Below, in pieces: positions 7,421 to 16,663 of a stretch of 64,000 nucleotides of DNA. The stretch is from Exiguobacterium sibiricum 7-3 (GTDB lineage: Bacteria > Bacillota > Bacilli > Exiguobacteriales > Exiguobacteriaceae), in NCBI RefSeq assembly GCF_000620865.1, contig NZ_KK211190.1, positions 261,971 to 325,970 of the forward strand, in the 5' to 3' direction. A model generated the notes under the pieces. That model was not told where the DNA came from and searched no databases. It worked only from the letters and a program-made list of their open reading frames with translations. Positions within the stretch are counted from its first letter, which is position 1, and every line of letters starts with the position of its first letter. The translations under genes and the position numbers were made by a program.

Positions 7421-9321
7421 CAGTGGAACGACTCCCACTGTTCCATCAAATCGAGCAAGTCGACATCAATCTGATCGCGCTCTGCCGAAAGGGCGGTCGC
7501 TTTCGGAATATCATTAAAGACTTCCGGTTCGCACAACAACTGTTCGATTTCAACCGACCGGTTTTCTAACCGTTCAATTTCTTGTTCGAGCTGCTCGAGT
7601 TGCTGTTTCTTTTTACGTGCTTCTTTTTGGGCTTCCTTGTCAATCGTCTTTGTCGACGCGACTTTGATTGCTTTCGCTTCTTCCGCTTCGAGACGGGCGA
7701 TTTCTTCCTTCTCGGCTTTTTTCTCCATATAATACGAGTAGTCACCGAGGTAATCGGTCACACCGTCTGTACTCATCTCGATGACGCGGGTCGCAACCCG
7801 GTCGATGAAGTAACGGTCGTGGGAGACGAACAGCAAGGTGCCTTCGTAATCGACGAGTGCGTTTTCGAGGACCATTTTCGAATCAAGATCCAGGTGGTTC
7901 GTCGGCTCATCCAGCACAAGCAGATTCGTTTTCCGTAACTTCAGCTTCGCGAGCGCCAGACGTCCGCGTTCACCGCCCGATAATTCATGGACGAGCTTGA
8001 AGACATCATCGCCGCTGAATAGGAACTGCCCGAGAACGGACCGGACTTCCTGTTCGCGCATCAACGGCCATTCGTTCCAAATCTCATCGATGACACGGTT
8101 GCGGTCATTCAGTTCCGCCTGCTCCTGATCGTAGTAGCCGATTGAGACACCGGTACCGAAACGATAGTCACCGAACAGCGGTTTGAGACGGCCGACAAGC
8201 ACTTTCAGTAACGTCGACTTGCCTATTCCGTTTGGTCCGACGAGCGCCAGTGATTCCGCACGTTGCAGCCGGAACGTAATGTTTTTCGAGACGGCTTCTT
8301 CGTAGCCGACAGCGAGTTGATTGACCTGCAGGACATCATTGCCGCTCTGCTTTTCAATCGGGAATGACAGAACCGTACTGCGTTCGTCACCGTCCGGACG
8401 GTCGATTCGGTCGACTTTTTCGAGACGCTTGCGGACACTTTGCGCCCGTTTCGTCGTCGTCGCACGGGCGATGTTACGCTGGATGAAGTCCTGCATCTTC
8501 GCGATGTCTTCCTGTTGCTGTTCGAACTGTTTCATTTCCTGTTCGTACAGTGCCGCTTTTTGTTCGAGATACTTCGTATAGTTGCCGGTGAATTTCCGCG
8601 ACACGTTCCGGGACAATTCATAGACGACGTTGACGACTTGATCGAGGAAGTAGCGGTCGTGGGAAACGATCAAGACGGCACCACGGTAACCGGATAAGTA
8701 GCTTTCGAGCCAAGACAACGTATCGATGTCGAGGTGGTTGGTCGGCTCATCGAGAATCAACAGTTCCGGTGCCTGGAGCAACATCTTCGCCAGGGCAAGC
8801 CGGGTCCGCTGTCCACCAGAAAGCGTCTGAATCCGGCGGGAATAATCGTCCGGATAAAAACGCATCCCGTGTAAGACAGAGCGGATGTTGGCTTCGAACT
8901 GATAGCCGCCGGCTTCCGAGAAGTCGTGTTGCGCTTGATCATACGTTTTCAGGAGACGGTCATAGGCAGTCGGATCATTTAATATGTGCTCCATGCCCAT
9001 TTCGATTTCCATCCGGCGAAGCGCCCGTTCCTGATCCTGCAGATGCTCAAAGACGGTCAGCATCTCGTTCCAAATCGATTCGTTCGACTCGAGTCCGCTG
9101 TCCTGCGCGAGATAACCAATCCGGACTTCCTTGCTTTTCATGATCTCCCCCGAGTCATGTGACAGCTCCCCGGCGATGATTTTTAAAAGTGTCGATTTTC
9201 CGGCACCGTTTCGTCCGACGAGGGCGATCCGGTCCCGTTCCTGTACTTCGAGTTTAATATTGTCTAAAATCGGCTCTACGCCGAATGATTTTGAGAGTTG
9301 GTTTACTTGTAAGAGAATCAT
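7420..9321 (-). CDS. ydiF: ABC-F family ATP-binding protein (YdiF-like)
   Basis: A soluble ABC-F ATPase of 633 residues with two nucleotide-binding domains and no membrane part. Walker A motifs are GRNGAGKST (about 36-43) and GPNGIGKST. The signature motifs are LSGGQRTRLALAKML and LSGGERGRLALAKLK, and both D-loops read LDEPTNHLD. The linker between domains is charged, and the C-terminus is a coiled coil rich in Glu, Lys and Gln (about the last 90 residues). ABC-F proteins act on the ribosome E site. The position next to rex matches B. subtilis ydiF. ATG 9321 suits the GGAAGG; ATG 9327 and GTG 9339 are alternatives. Confidence 0.92.
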   Translation of the reverse strand: MILLQVNQLSKSFGVEPILDNIKLEVQERDRIALVGRNGAGKSTLLKIIAGELSHDSGEIMKSKEVRIGYLAQDSGLESNESIWNEMLTVFEHLQDQERALRRMEIEMGMEHILNDPTAYDRLLKTYDQAQHDFSEAGGYQFEANIRSVLHGMRFYPDDYSRRIQTLSGGQRTRLALAKMLLQAPELLILDEPTNHLDIDTLSWLESYLSGYRGAVLIVSHDRYFLDQVVNVVYELSRNVSRKFTGNYTKYLEQKAALYEQEMKQFEQQQEDIAKMQDFIQRNIARATTTKRAQSVRKRLEKVDRIDRPDGDERSTVLSFPIEKQSGNDVLQVNQLAVGYEEAVSKNITFRLQRAESLALVGPNGIGKSTLLKVLVGRLKPLFGDYRFGTGVSIGYYDQEQAELNDRNRVIDEIWNEWPLMREQEVRSVLGQFLFSGDDVFKLVHELSGGERGRLALAKLKLRKTNLLVLDEPTNHLDLDSKMVLENALVDYEGTLLFVSHDRYFIDRVATRVIEMSTDGVTDYLGDYSYYMEKKAEKEEIARLEAEEAKAIKVASTKTIDKEAQKEARKKKQQLEQLEQEIERLENRSVEIEQLLCEPEVFNDIPKATALSAERDQIDVDLLDLMEQWESFH

Positions 9322-9388
9322 ATCCATCCATCCTTCCACCCTTTAGTCTATCACGAAAAATCCTGCCGAATATAATATTTGTTACTCT

Positions 9389-9406
9389 ATGTGAAGTGGT
9401 TTACAA
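9389..9406. promoter_or_regulatory. Rex operator
   Basis: ATGTGAAGTGGTTTACAA matches the Rex box TTGTGAA-N4-TTCACAA at 12 of 14 half-site positions. It lies about 70 bp upstream of the rex start and close to the divergent ydiF start. It suggests autoregulation by NADH/NAD+ ratio and possibly control of ydiF. Confidence 0.6.
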
Positions 9407-9477
9407 TCAAGGGGAGTAGAATTCTTTGCATTGATTTGGGTGCCACGTCAGAACGTGGCCGAAGGGGGAACTGCAGT

Positions 9478-10137
9478 ATGAATGGGCCAGACACAAAAAT
9501 ACCACAAGCAACGGCGAAACGACTGCCGTTATATTATCGTTTTATCCAGAGTCTCTATAACTCCGGCAAGCTGCGCGTCTCGTCAGCAGAGCTCAGCGAA
9601 GCGGTCAAAGTCGACTCCGCGACGATCCGTCGTGACTTTTCCTACTTTGGGGCGTTAGGGAAAAAAGGGTACGGTTATAATGTTCAACATTTGTTAACAT
9701 TTTTCCGAAAGACACTCAACCAAGACGAGGTCACGAATGTCGCCTTAATCGGGGTCGGACATCTCGGAACAGCGTTTGCAAATTATAACTTTTTAAAGAA
9801 TAATAGTACTCGTATCGTCATCGCGTTTGACGCCGATGAAGACAAGGTCGGAACGACGACGCAGGACGTTCCGATTTATCATGTGTCGGATATGAAAGAA
9901 CAAATCAAAGCGAACCATGTCGATGTCGCCATCTTGACGGTACCGTCCCAGTTCGCCCAGTCAGTGGCGGATGAGTTAGTTGAGTACGGTGTGACCGGCA
10001 TTCTGAACTTTACACCGGCCCGGTTGAATGTACCGGCCCATGTCCGGGTGCATCACATCGATCTGTCAATCGAGCTGCAGTCGCTCGTCTATTTCATGAA
10101 GCATTATTCGCAATCAGCTGAAGGAGTGAAATCATAA
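9478..10137 (+). CDS. rex: Redox-sensing transcriptional repressor Rex
   Basis: A 219-residue NADH-sensing repressor. The N-terminal winged helix (about 15-75) contains [24 protein letters not shown] and GKKGYGYNV. The Rossmann fold carries the dinucleotide motif GVGHLG at about 92-97, and the swapped C-terminal helix ends the protein. Rex represses anaerobic and fermentative genes until NADH rises. The frame is open from 9379, but AAGGGGGAA precedes ATG 9478, which fits the family length. Its stop overlaps the tatA start by one base, so rex-tatA-tatC form one unit, as in B. subtilis. Confidence 0.97.
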   Translation: MNGPDTKIPQATAKRLPLYYRFIQSLYNSGKLRVSSAELSEAVKVDSATIRRDFSYFGALGKKGYGYNVQHLLTFFRKTLNQDEVTNVALIGVGHLGTAFANYNFLKNNSTRIVIAFDADEDKVGTTTQDVPIYHVSDMKEQIKANHVDVAILTVPSQFAQSVADELVEYGVTGILNFTPARLNVPAHVRVHHIDLSIELQSLVYFMKHYSQSAEGVKS

Positions 10138-10340
10138 TGGAAAACTTAATCCCGTTAACACTTGGTATTGGACCGGCAAGCATCGCCTTGATCGGTGTCG
10201 TCGCCCTCATCATCTTCGGACCGAAGAAATTACCGGAACTCGGCCGCGCGGCCGGTCAAACGTTAAAAGAGTTCAAGAGTGCGACACATGGCATCATGGA
10301 AGATGATAAGGACAAAAAGGACGAAATGAAAGAGAAGTGA
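10137..10340 (+). CDS. tatA: Twin-arginine translocase subunit TatA
   Basis: A 67-residue TatA: one N-terminal membrane helix (about 14-30, [20 protein letters not shown]) with the conserved [12 protein letters not shown] hinge. An amphipathic helix and a charged Lys/Asp tail follow. TatA oligomers form the pore for folded proteins with twin-Arg signals. It starts on the last base of the rex stop, with GAAGGAG upstream, and is followed 7 bp later by tatC. Confidence 0.95.
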   Translation: MENLIPLTLGIGPASIALIGVVALIIFGPKKLPELGRAAGQTLKEFKSATHGIMEDDKDKKDEMKEK

Positions 10341-10347
10341 GTGAATC

Positions 10348-11127
10348 ATGGCGATCGATCAAGAACAGAGTGTGACATCGCACTTAGATGAACTGCGTAA
10401 GCGGATCATCTGGTCGCTCATCATCGTGGTAGTCATGTTTATCGCAGCCTTTCCGCTCGTCCGGCCGCTCGTCCGTTTCTTACAGGCCGACTTAAAGGAA
10501 CTCGGAATCGGTTTAAATGCGTTTAACGTCGTTGATCCGCTGATGTTATATCTGAATCTTGCGTTCATCATCGCAATCGTCTTGGCGTCCCCGTTTTGGA
10601 TGTACCAGCTTTGGGCGTTCATCCGTCCCGGTCTGCACGACCAAGAACAAAAAGCGACGTTGACGTACATTCCCGTGACGTTTTTCTTATTCCTCGCGGG
10701 CGTTTCGTTTTCTTATTTTTGGCTGTTGCCGTTTTTACTGGAAGTATCAACGGAACTCGGACAAGAGCTTGGGATTGAACAGGTCATCGGGGTCGAGAAC
10801 TATTTCAGTTTCCTGATCCGGTTGACGATTCCGTTTGGTCTGTTGTTTCAGTTACCGGTCGTGACGATGTTTTTGACACGGCTCGGACTCGTGACGCCGT
10901 TCTTCATGCGGAAGAATCGGAAGTATGCGTATTTTGCGCTGTTCGTGATCGCGGCGTTGATCTCACCGCCCGACATCACATCGCATTTGATGATTTCTGT
11001 TCCGTTGTTCGTCCTGTATGAAATCAGTATCATCATCTCGGCACGGACGTATAAAAAAGTGCTGATTCTCGAGCAACAGGCGGAACTGGAACGACAGGCA
11101 GATCTGATGCGTGAGTTAAATAAGTAA
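10348..11127 (+). CDS. tatC: Twin-arginine translocase subunit TatC
   Basis: TatC is the six-helix receptor that recognises twin-arginine signal peptides. The 259-residue protein shows the family start SVTSHLDELRKRIIWSL and the cytosolic loop WAFIRPGLHDQEQK. It also has the FSFLIRLTIPFGLLFQLPVV segment and the last-helix signature ALISPPDITSHLM. Together with TatA it makes a minimal Gram-positive TatAC system. It is the last gene before a terminator. Confidence 0.97.
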   Translation: MAIDQEQSVTSHLDELRKRIIWSLIIVVVMFIAAFPLVRPLVRFLQADLKELGIGLNAFNVVDPLMLYLNLAFIIAIVLASPFWMYQLWAFIRPGLHDQEQKATLTYIPVTFFLFLAGVSFSYFWLLPFLLEVSTELGQELGIEQVIGVENYFSFLIRLTIPFGLLFQLPVVTMFLTRLGLVTPFFMRKNRKYAYFALFVIAALISPPDITSHLMISVPLFVLYEISIIISARTYKKVLILEQQAELERQADLMRELNK

Positions 11128-11134
11128 AAAGAAG

Positions 11135-11174
11135 AAGCTTTTTCTTGCCGTGATGGCAGGAAAAGCTTTTTTTT
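11135..11174 (+). terminator. Terminator after tatC
   Basis: The stem AAGCTTTTTCTTGCC / GGCAGGAAAAGCTT is followed by eight T residues. Confidence 0.85.
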
Positions 11175-11194
11175 GTAAGCGGTCTAATTTTATA

Positions 11195-11223
11195 TTGAAA
11201 AAATGAACAGAAGTGGTTATACT
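11195..11223 (+). promoter_or_regulatory. Sigma-A promoter for tRNA-Ala
   Basis: TTGAAA (11195-11200), a 17-bp spacer and TATACT (11218-11223) lie 16 bp upstream of the tRNA gene. Confidence 0.75.
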
Positions 11224-11239
11224 CGTAATAGAAACACAC

Positions 11240-11312
11240 GGGGGCTTAGCTCAGCTGGGAGAGCGTTTGGCTGGCAGCCAAAAGGTCGTCGGTTCGAGCC
11301 CGATAGTCTCCA
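11240..11312 (+). tRNA. tRNA-Ala (GGC anticodon)
   Basis: A cloverleaf with anticodon loop CTGGCAG (anticodon GGC, reading GCC/GCU). The acceptor stem is GGGGGCT / AGTCTCC, which places the G3-U70 wobble pair that is the alanine identity element, and the discriminator base is A. The 3' CCA is not encoded (the next bases are T, A, T), unlike the tRNA-fMet at the left edge. It stands alone between tatC and a protease gene with its own promoter and terminator. Confidence 0.92.
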
Positions 11313-11329
11313 TATCGCTTTACCTGCCG

Positions 11330-11356
11330 AAACCTTGGGAAACCAAGGTTTTTTTA
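11330..11356 (+). terminator. Terminator after tRNA-Ala
   Basis: A 9-bp perfect stem, AAACCTTGG / CCAAGGTTT, with a GAAA loop is followed by T residues. The rest of the gap to the protease gene (about 11357-11558) is AT-rich with no other feature recognised. Confidence 0.9.
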
Positions 11357-11558
11357 TGTCCTTTTTTATTTACCTGTAAGAAATAGATAAGGAAATATAA
11401 GGATTTATACCTTTTGTGATGTAATAAACAAACAAATACTTTTAAAAAGCACCAAATTTAAATTGTATATTAAGCGAAAGTTAATTAAACTAAAAATACA
11501 GAATTTTCGTTTAATACGTTTTTGCTCCACATTACATTTTTGGAAAAGAGGAAAAAGA

Positions 11559-14500
11559 ATGAAGAAAAAGAAGATTGCTCTGATGGCAGCTGCCCTCATG
11601 ACATCTTCCAGCCTAGTTCATGCTGAGGGACACGTGTCATCACAAAAAGTGGATGTACAAAAGCCACAAGCACTCTCACTGAAAAAAGCGGGTCAAGAAA
11701 AGTCATACAGTCAAAACGAAAAAGTACGGATTGTCGTCGAGCTCGATCAAAAAGCAGCGATTGAACATGCACAAGCACAAAATAAGCGTTACAGCACGTT
11801 AAGCAACACGGAAAAAATTATTCTTAAGAATCAAATCGTCAATAAACAAAAAGAAGTCAAAGCAGCGATTGCCCAAAAAGATATTTCTGTTTCGTATAAA
11901 GAAAGTTTCACAACTGTCTTGAACGGTTTCAGCGGCGAAGTCAAATACGGTGAAATCAAAGAGTTGAAGAAATTAAGCGGCATCAAAAATGTACATATTG
12001 CACACGAATATGCGCGTCCAGAAGTTGAAAAAGGCGCGACACCAAACATGTTGCACAGCAAAGACATGGTCAATGCGAAGGAAACATGGCAGGACTACGG
12101 CTATAAAGGTGAAGGAACAATCGTTGCCGTCATCGATACGGGAATTGACCCGACGCACAAGGACATGGTCCTTAGTCCGGAGACAAAAGTTGATTTGACG
12201 TCTTCAAAAGTCGAGAGCTTTAAATCGTCAAAAGGCTTAAAAGGAAACTACTTTACGGAAAAAGTCCCGTACGGTTATAACTACGCCGATCATGACAGCG
12301 AAATCCGTGACCTCGGAGCAGGCGCTTCGATGCACGGGATGCACGTTGCCGGTACGGTTGGTGCCAACGGCGATGAGACGAACGGTGGCATTAAAGGTGT
12401 TGCACCGGAAACACAACTGCTCGCAATGAAAGTCTTCGGCAATGATCCAGGTATGCCGTCGACATTCAGTGATATTTATATCAAAGCGATTGATGATGCG
12501 ATTGCCCTCGGTGCAGACGTCATCAACATGAGTCTTGGTTCAACGGCATCCTTCGTTCAAAAAGATGATCCAGAACAAAAAGCGATCGTCAATGCGATGA
12601 ACAACGGTATTTTATGTGCGATTTCAGCCGGTAACTCAGCTTTTGCCGGAAGCGGTGCCGGAAATCCATACGCGTCGAATCCGGATGTCGGTGTTGTCGG
12701 TTCACCTGGACTGATCAGCGAATCGCTTCAAGTCGCGTCTGTTGAAAACACGCAATTGACACTTGAAGGTATGGCATTGACGGTCGACGGGCAGGATGCC
12801 GGTTACCTGGCGTACCAAAAACAAGATTCACCGAACCCGATTGCGGTCTTTGATAAAGAAAAGATGGATGTCGTCTATGTCGGTGATGGCAGTGAAGCCA
12901 ACTATGCCGATAAAGACGTCAAAGATAAAGTCGTCTTCGTCGTCCGTAACGGCGGTTTTAACTATGCGATGATTCAAGCGGAAGCCGAAAAACAAGGGGC
13001 AGCCGGTGTCATCGTCCGTGGTCGGGTCGAGCACGGGGACTATGTCAGCATGGCACTTAACAAACCGACGATTCCACTCGTCTCGTTAAGCATCGCAGAC
13101 GGCAACGAGCTCGAAGTAAAAGCGAAAGCCGGTAAGGCACTGACAGTGACGTTTGACGGGAAAGCCGTCTCGACACCAAACCCGGTTGCCGGTGAAATGT
13201 CTGACTTCACATCATGGGGTGTGACGCCGAACCTAGACTTCAAACCGGAAATCACGGCACCAGGCGGAAAAATCTATTCGACGCTTAATAATAACGAGTA
13301 TGGCGTCATGAGCGGGACATCGATGGCAGCACCACACGTCGCCGGTGGAACGGCACTCGTCATGCAACGGATTGATAAAGACTTCAAGGTCAGTGGCGCG
13401 ACACGCGTTAAACTCGCGAAGACCATCTTGATGAACACATCACGTCCGCAGCTGGATTCAGGTAAGTACAATCAGGAAGCGAAGACTGGCAATTACTACT
13501 CACCACGTCGTGAGGGAGCCGGACTGATGGACTTGCATGCCGCCATGAAAACACCGGTCGTCGTAACGGAAACGAAGTCGGGTGAAGGAAAAGCAGCCTT
13601 GAAACAAGTCGGCGACAAGTTCAGCTTTACGCTCGACTTAAAGAACTACAGTAATGAAAAGTTAACGTATAAACTTGCCGGAACGGTTCAATCGGATCTT
13701 GCCGTCCAAGGTCAAAATTTCCTTGAAGCGAACGGAATCTTCAAAAAAGGAACAGTTGATTCGGTTGATGCCAACAAAGGGACGTTCCCGATTTCCTTTA
13801 CGGTCGGCTCGAAGAAAGCAAGCTCGGTCGCGATCAACGCGAAGAGTACGACAAAAGTCAACGTTACGGTTGATTTAAAAGATACAGTCGATTGGGCAAA
13901 CGGTGCACCGCTTGAAACCATCTTCGAAAACGGCTACTTCGTCGAAGGATTCGTCCGTCTGATCGATACGAAGAGCAAAAATCCTGAGTTGACAGTTCCG
14001 TACGTTGGTTTCAAAGGAGCATGGGACAAAGCACCAATTGTTGATGCACCACTCTACGATGACAACACGTTCTACGGCGTCACAGGTCTTGCGACAGAAG
14101 TGAAGGATAACTTCAACTTCCTCGGAACGAATGCTGCAGGCGACGTCGTTAAAGAAAAAGTCTCGTTCTCACCGAACGGTGACGGCAGTGCCGATGAGGC
14201 CTTCCCGGTCCTGTCGTTCTTACGGAACGCGAAAAAAGTCGAGTACTCGATTCTTGACCGCAATAAATCAACACTCCGTAAACTCGAAACGCAGTCAGAC
14301 GTCATCAAAAACTATTACGATGGCGGATCGGAAGATGGTTTCACACCGGTGACGAATGCGGCATGGGATGGAACGGTCAACGGTTCAAAAGTCAAAGATG
14401 GTCTGTACTACTACCAGGTCAAATCGGTCGTCGATTATCCGAATGCGAAATGGCAGACGGCGTTATTCCCGATCTACATCGATACAAAAGTTCCGGCAGC

Positions 14501-15302
14501 AACCGTTAAATGGGATGCTGACAAAAAAGCAGTTTCCTGGACAGCCGGTGACCAAGGAACGGGTATCGCTTCATTCGATATCCTGGTCGATGGAAAAAGT
14601 GTATTGGAACAGCCGCTTGCGCCATCTGCTAAAAACTACACGTTGACGGATCTGCCGAGCCGAGCAAAAGTCACGTTCGTGGTATCAGATTACGCCGGCA
14701 ACAGCGTGAAGAAAAACGTCAACACATCAGGTGTCGATAAAGCCGTTCCGAGTGTCCAGATCGATACACCGGAAGCACTGGGCTTAACGACATCACAACA
14801 AGTGACGGTTTCAGGAAACGTCGCGGATGAGTCTGGTGTCAAATCATTCAAAATCAACGGAAAAGCCGTTAAATTACGCTGGGATGCGGTTCAACAACAC
14901 TATGCATTCAGCCATGACATCACGTATACGACAGATGGTGTGAAGTCGTTTAAAGTCGAAGCCTATGATGGAAAAGGCAATCGTGTTGCCTTCAGCCGTC
15001 AAGTCATCATCGACTCGGAGCGTCCGACAATCCGCGTGACAGCACCAAAAACGGTTTCAAGCAAAACGAAAACAGCCAAGATGACGATTGTCCTGCGCGA
15101 TAACTACGATGAGTTACGCTTTGATCTGAATGGCAACGCCGAATACCGCCGTTCGTTCAAGGAGCCATACGAGATGCGCGCCTTTAAGAAAACGATCAAC
15201 AAGACCGTTACCTTGAAAAAAGGTCAAAACGTCTACAACTTGAAATTAAAAGATCTAGGCGGCCATGTCGTCGAGAAGAAAGTCGTCATCACGAAGAAGT
15301 AA
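11559..15302 (+). CDS. Secreted lactocepin-like subtilisin-family (S8) serine protease
   Basis: A 1247-residue exported endopeptidase. It has a Sec signal peptide (cleavage likely after HA at about 22) and an inhibitor-I9-like propeptide (about 45-165). The catalytic triad is Asp193 in VIDTGIDPTHKDM, His259 in MHGMHVAGTVGANG, and Ser588 in SGTSMAAPHVAGG. A protease-associated insert lies around residues 385-520. An Fn3-like middle domain follows, then Ig-like modules at the C-terminus. HGMHVAG in place of HGTHVAG is the form seen in lactocepin (PrtP) proteinases. No LPXTG anchor or SLH repeat is visible, so it may be released or wall-associated by charge. ATG 11559 follows AAAGAGGAAAAAG and gives a clean signal peptide; the frame is open to 11463. 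Confidence 0.93.
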   Translation: MKKKKIALMAAALMTSSSLVHAEGHVSSQKVDVQKPQALSLKKAGQEKSYSQNEKVRIVVELDQKAAIEHAQAQNKRYSTLSNTEKIILKNQIVNKQKEVKAAIAQKDISVSYKESFTTVLNGFSGEVKYGEIKELKKLSGIKNVHIAHEYARPEVEKGATPNMLHSKDMVNAKETWQDYGYKGEGTIVAVIDTGIDPTHKDMVLSPETKVDLTSSKVESFKSSKGLKGNYFTEKVPYGYNYADHDSEIRDLGAGASMHGMHVAGTVGANGDETNGGIKGVAPETQLLAMKVFGNDPGMPSTFSDIYIKAIDDAIALGADVINMSLGSTASFVQKDDPEQKAIVNAMNNGILCAISAGNSAFAGSGAGNPYASNPDVGVVGSPGLISESLQVASVENTQLTLEGMALTVDGQDAGYLAYQKQDSPNPIAVFDKEKMDVVYVGDGSEANYADKDVKDKVVFVVRNGGFNYAMIQAEAEKQGAAGVIVRGRVEHGDYVSMALNKPTIPLVSLSIADGNELEVKAKAGKALTVTFDGKAVSTPNPVAGEMSDFTSWGVTPNLDFKPEITAPGGKIYSTLNNNEYGVMSGTSMAAPHVAGGTALVMQRIDKDFKVSGATRVKLAKTILMNTSRPQLDSGKYNQEAKTGNYYSPRREGAGLMDLHAAMKTPVVVTETKSGEGKAALKQVGDKFSFTLDLKNYSNEKLTYKLAGTVQSDLAVQGQNFLEANGIFKKGTVDSVDANKGTFPISFTVGSKKASSVAINAKSTTKVNVTVDLKDTVDWANGAPLETIFENGYFVEGFVRLIDTKSKNPELTVPYVGFKGAWDKAPIVDAPLYDDNTFYGVTGLATEVKDNFNFLGTNAAGDVVKEKVSFSPNGDGSADEAFPVLSFLRNAKKVEYSILDRNKSTLRKLETQSDVIKNYYDGGSEDGFTPVTNAAWDGTVNGSKVKDGLYYYQVKSVVDYPNAKWQTALFPIYIDTKVPAATVKWDADKKAVSWTAGDQGTGIASFDILVDGKSVLEQPLAPSAKNYTLTDLPSRAKVTFVVSDYAGNSVKKNVNTSGVDKAVPSVQIDTPEALGLTTSQQVTVSGNVADESGVKSFKINGKAVKLRWDAVQQHYAFSHDITYTTDGVKSFKVEAYDGKGNRVAFSRQVIIDSERPTIRVTAPKTVSSKTKTAKMTIVLRDNYDELRFDLNGNAEYRRSFKEPYEMRAFKKTINKTVTLKKGQNVYNLKLKDLGGHVVEKKVVITKK

Positions 15303-15313
15303 GGATTTGAAAG

Positions 15314-15360
15314 CAGTGTTGGTCCCGGTGGACGTTCGCCGGAATCGACACTGTTTTTTT
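15314..15360 (+). terminator. Terminator after protease gene
   Basis: The interrupted stem CAGTGT...CCGG / CCGG...ACACTG is followed by a run of T. Confidence 0.7.
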
Positions 15361-15449
15361 CGCAGTGTGTTACAGAAAGGCTTTCGGTGTTTATCAAGTT
15401 CCGGGAATGGGAAATTTCTTTATAGGTTATTTTTTGAGGGGGAACTCGT

Positions 15450-15608
15450 ATGAATCCATTTACTACACTCATTGCCTTCATCGTCGGCTGTCTGGTTCTG
15501 TATCTCGGAATTCGGGATAAGAACGGTTGGTTGATTGGTGTCGCAATGATTCCGCTTGCCATTGTTGCATACAGTGTCATCTATCTAATCATCCAGGTCT
15601 CGGCCTAG
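15450..15608 (+). CDS. Small two-helix membrane protein
   Basis: A 52-residue open frame with GAGGGGGAA at good spacing before the ATG and a strong terminator right after the stop. It consists of two hydrophobic helices (about 4-20 and 28-48) joined by RDKNGW. I do not recognise it. It has its own transcription unit just upstream of the five-gene membrane-protein array and could be related to it functionally, which is speculation. Confidence 0.65.
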   Translation: MNPFTTLIAFIVGCLVLYLGIRDKNGWLIGVAMIPLAIVAYSVIYLIIQVSA

Positions 15609-15639
15609 AAACTTCTTTTGCAGAAGTTTCTTTTTTTTT
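15608..15639 (+). terminator. Terminator after small membrane protein
   Basis: An 8-bp perfect stem, GAAACTTC / GAAGTTTC, is followed by nine T residues. Confidence 0.9.
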
Positions 15640-15702
15640 GAAACATAACTGGTAAAATGTAAGTATATGACAGTGAAGAACAAACGAAAGGAACGTGCCC
15701 GA

Positions 15703-16152
15703 ATGGAAACTGTAACGGTTCAACAAACCGAATTAAAGGCGCTATATCAACACATGCATCAACGAACGACCGCTAAATTATGGGGTGTCTTGGCTCTGTT
15801 CTTATTCGTCAGCAATATGATCGAACGACCGTTGTTTGCCTTAATCATTCCGATTCTGTATTTCATATATGATGTAGTGATGCAACGCCGCCGTTTTCAA
15901 ATCGTTGCCCGTCACACGTCAAAAAAATCAGCAGACCGTCTGTTCCGTCTGCATGTCGGCGTCGGCCTGTTTCAATACGGAGCGCTGGCTGCGTTGATTG
16001 TTCTCACGGCTAATCGTTCGAGCACGGTCTTTTTGCTCGGACTGTGTCTTGGCGTCATCCCGTTTTACTGGCTCTGCAGACGCTTCTTGACGTACCGCTC
16101 CAAACAGATTGATCCGACCTATATCAGCGAAACAGAGATTCAGCAAGGATAA
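15703..16152 (+). CDS. Four-helix membrane protein, array member 1
   Basis: A 149-residue protein of unknown function. Its plan is a short charged N-terminus, two helices (about 24-40 and 43-60), a basic loop with MQRRRFQIV, two more helices (about 84-102 and 108-126), and a C-terminal tail KQIDPTYISETEI. That plan and the tail motif recur in the next four genes. It is the most divergent of the first three. ATG 15703 has AAAGGA 10 nt upstream; the frame is open to 15667. It leads a five-gene array with gaps of 14-23 bp, so one transcript is likely. Confidence 0.75.
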   Translation: METVTVQQTELKALYQHMHQRTTAKLWGVLALFLFVSNMIERPLFALIIPILYFIYDVVMQRRRFQIVARHTSKKSADRLFRLHVGVGLFQYGALAALIVLTANRSSTVFLLGLCLGVIPFYWLCRRFLTYRSKQIDPTYISETEIQQG

Positions 16153-16166
16153 AGGAGGAAAGCCGG

Positions 16167-16643
16167 ATGCAAACGGCACGGGACGAACGGTTACACGAAC
16201 TGACGCTTGCTTATATCGACAAGAGTCAACTGCAAAAGAACGGCTGGCTGATGGCGGCAGTAGCGGCGACGCTCGGCATTTTTTCGGAAACGATGGATTC
16301 AGCCCTTTACTTCGGTCTGTTGCCGCTTGTCTATCTGATTTTTGATTTCCCGTTCCAGCTGGAAAAACGCAGGATTTTAGAACGGTATCTCTCAAAAGAT
16401 CAGATCATGACACAATCGATGCTGTGGCTCGGAATTCAGATTGTGTTATATGGCTCATTGCTCATGGTTGTACTCGAAACGAAAGGTCTGTCCTTATGGA
16501 AGATGACTTTTTGGATCATCTTGATTCTCGCTCCGATTTATTTTGCGACCGATTGGCTGTTTAAGAAAATGGCACGGTCAGGCGATCCCGACTTCGTCAG
16601 TGATCAGGAAGTGCATAAGCACGTGAAGTATCTGGAAGAATGA
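16167..16643 (+). CDS. Four-helix membrane protein, array member 2
   Basis: A 158-residue paralogue. The N-terminus TARDERLHELTLAY is nearly identical to member 3. Two helices (about 28-60), a basic loop LEKRRILERYLSKDQ, two helices (about 82-128) and the tail GDPDFVSDQEVHKHV follow. No catalytic or transport motif is visible. A strong AAAGGAGGAAAG ribosome binding site precedes the ATG, 14 bp after member 1. Confidence 0.8.
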   Translation: MQTARDERLHELTLAYIDKSQLQKNGWLMAAVAATLGIFSETMDSALYFGLLPLVYLIFDFPFQLEKRRILERYLSKDQIMTQSMLWLGIQIVLYGSLLMVVLETKGLSLWKMTFWIILILAPIYFATDWLFKKMARSGDPDFVSDQEVHKHVKYLEE

Positions 16644-16663
16644 CATCTAAAGGAGAGAACATC

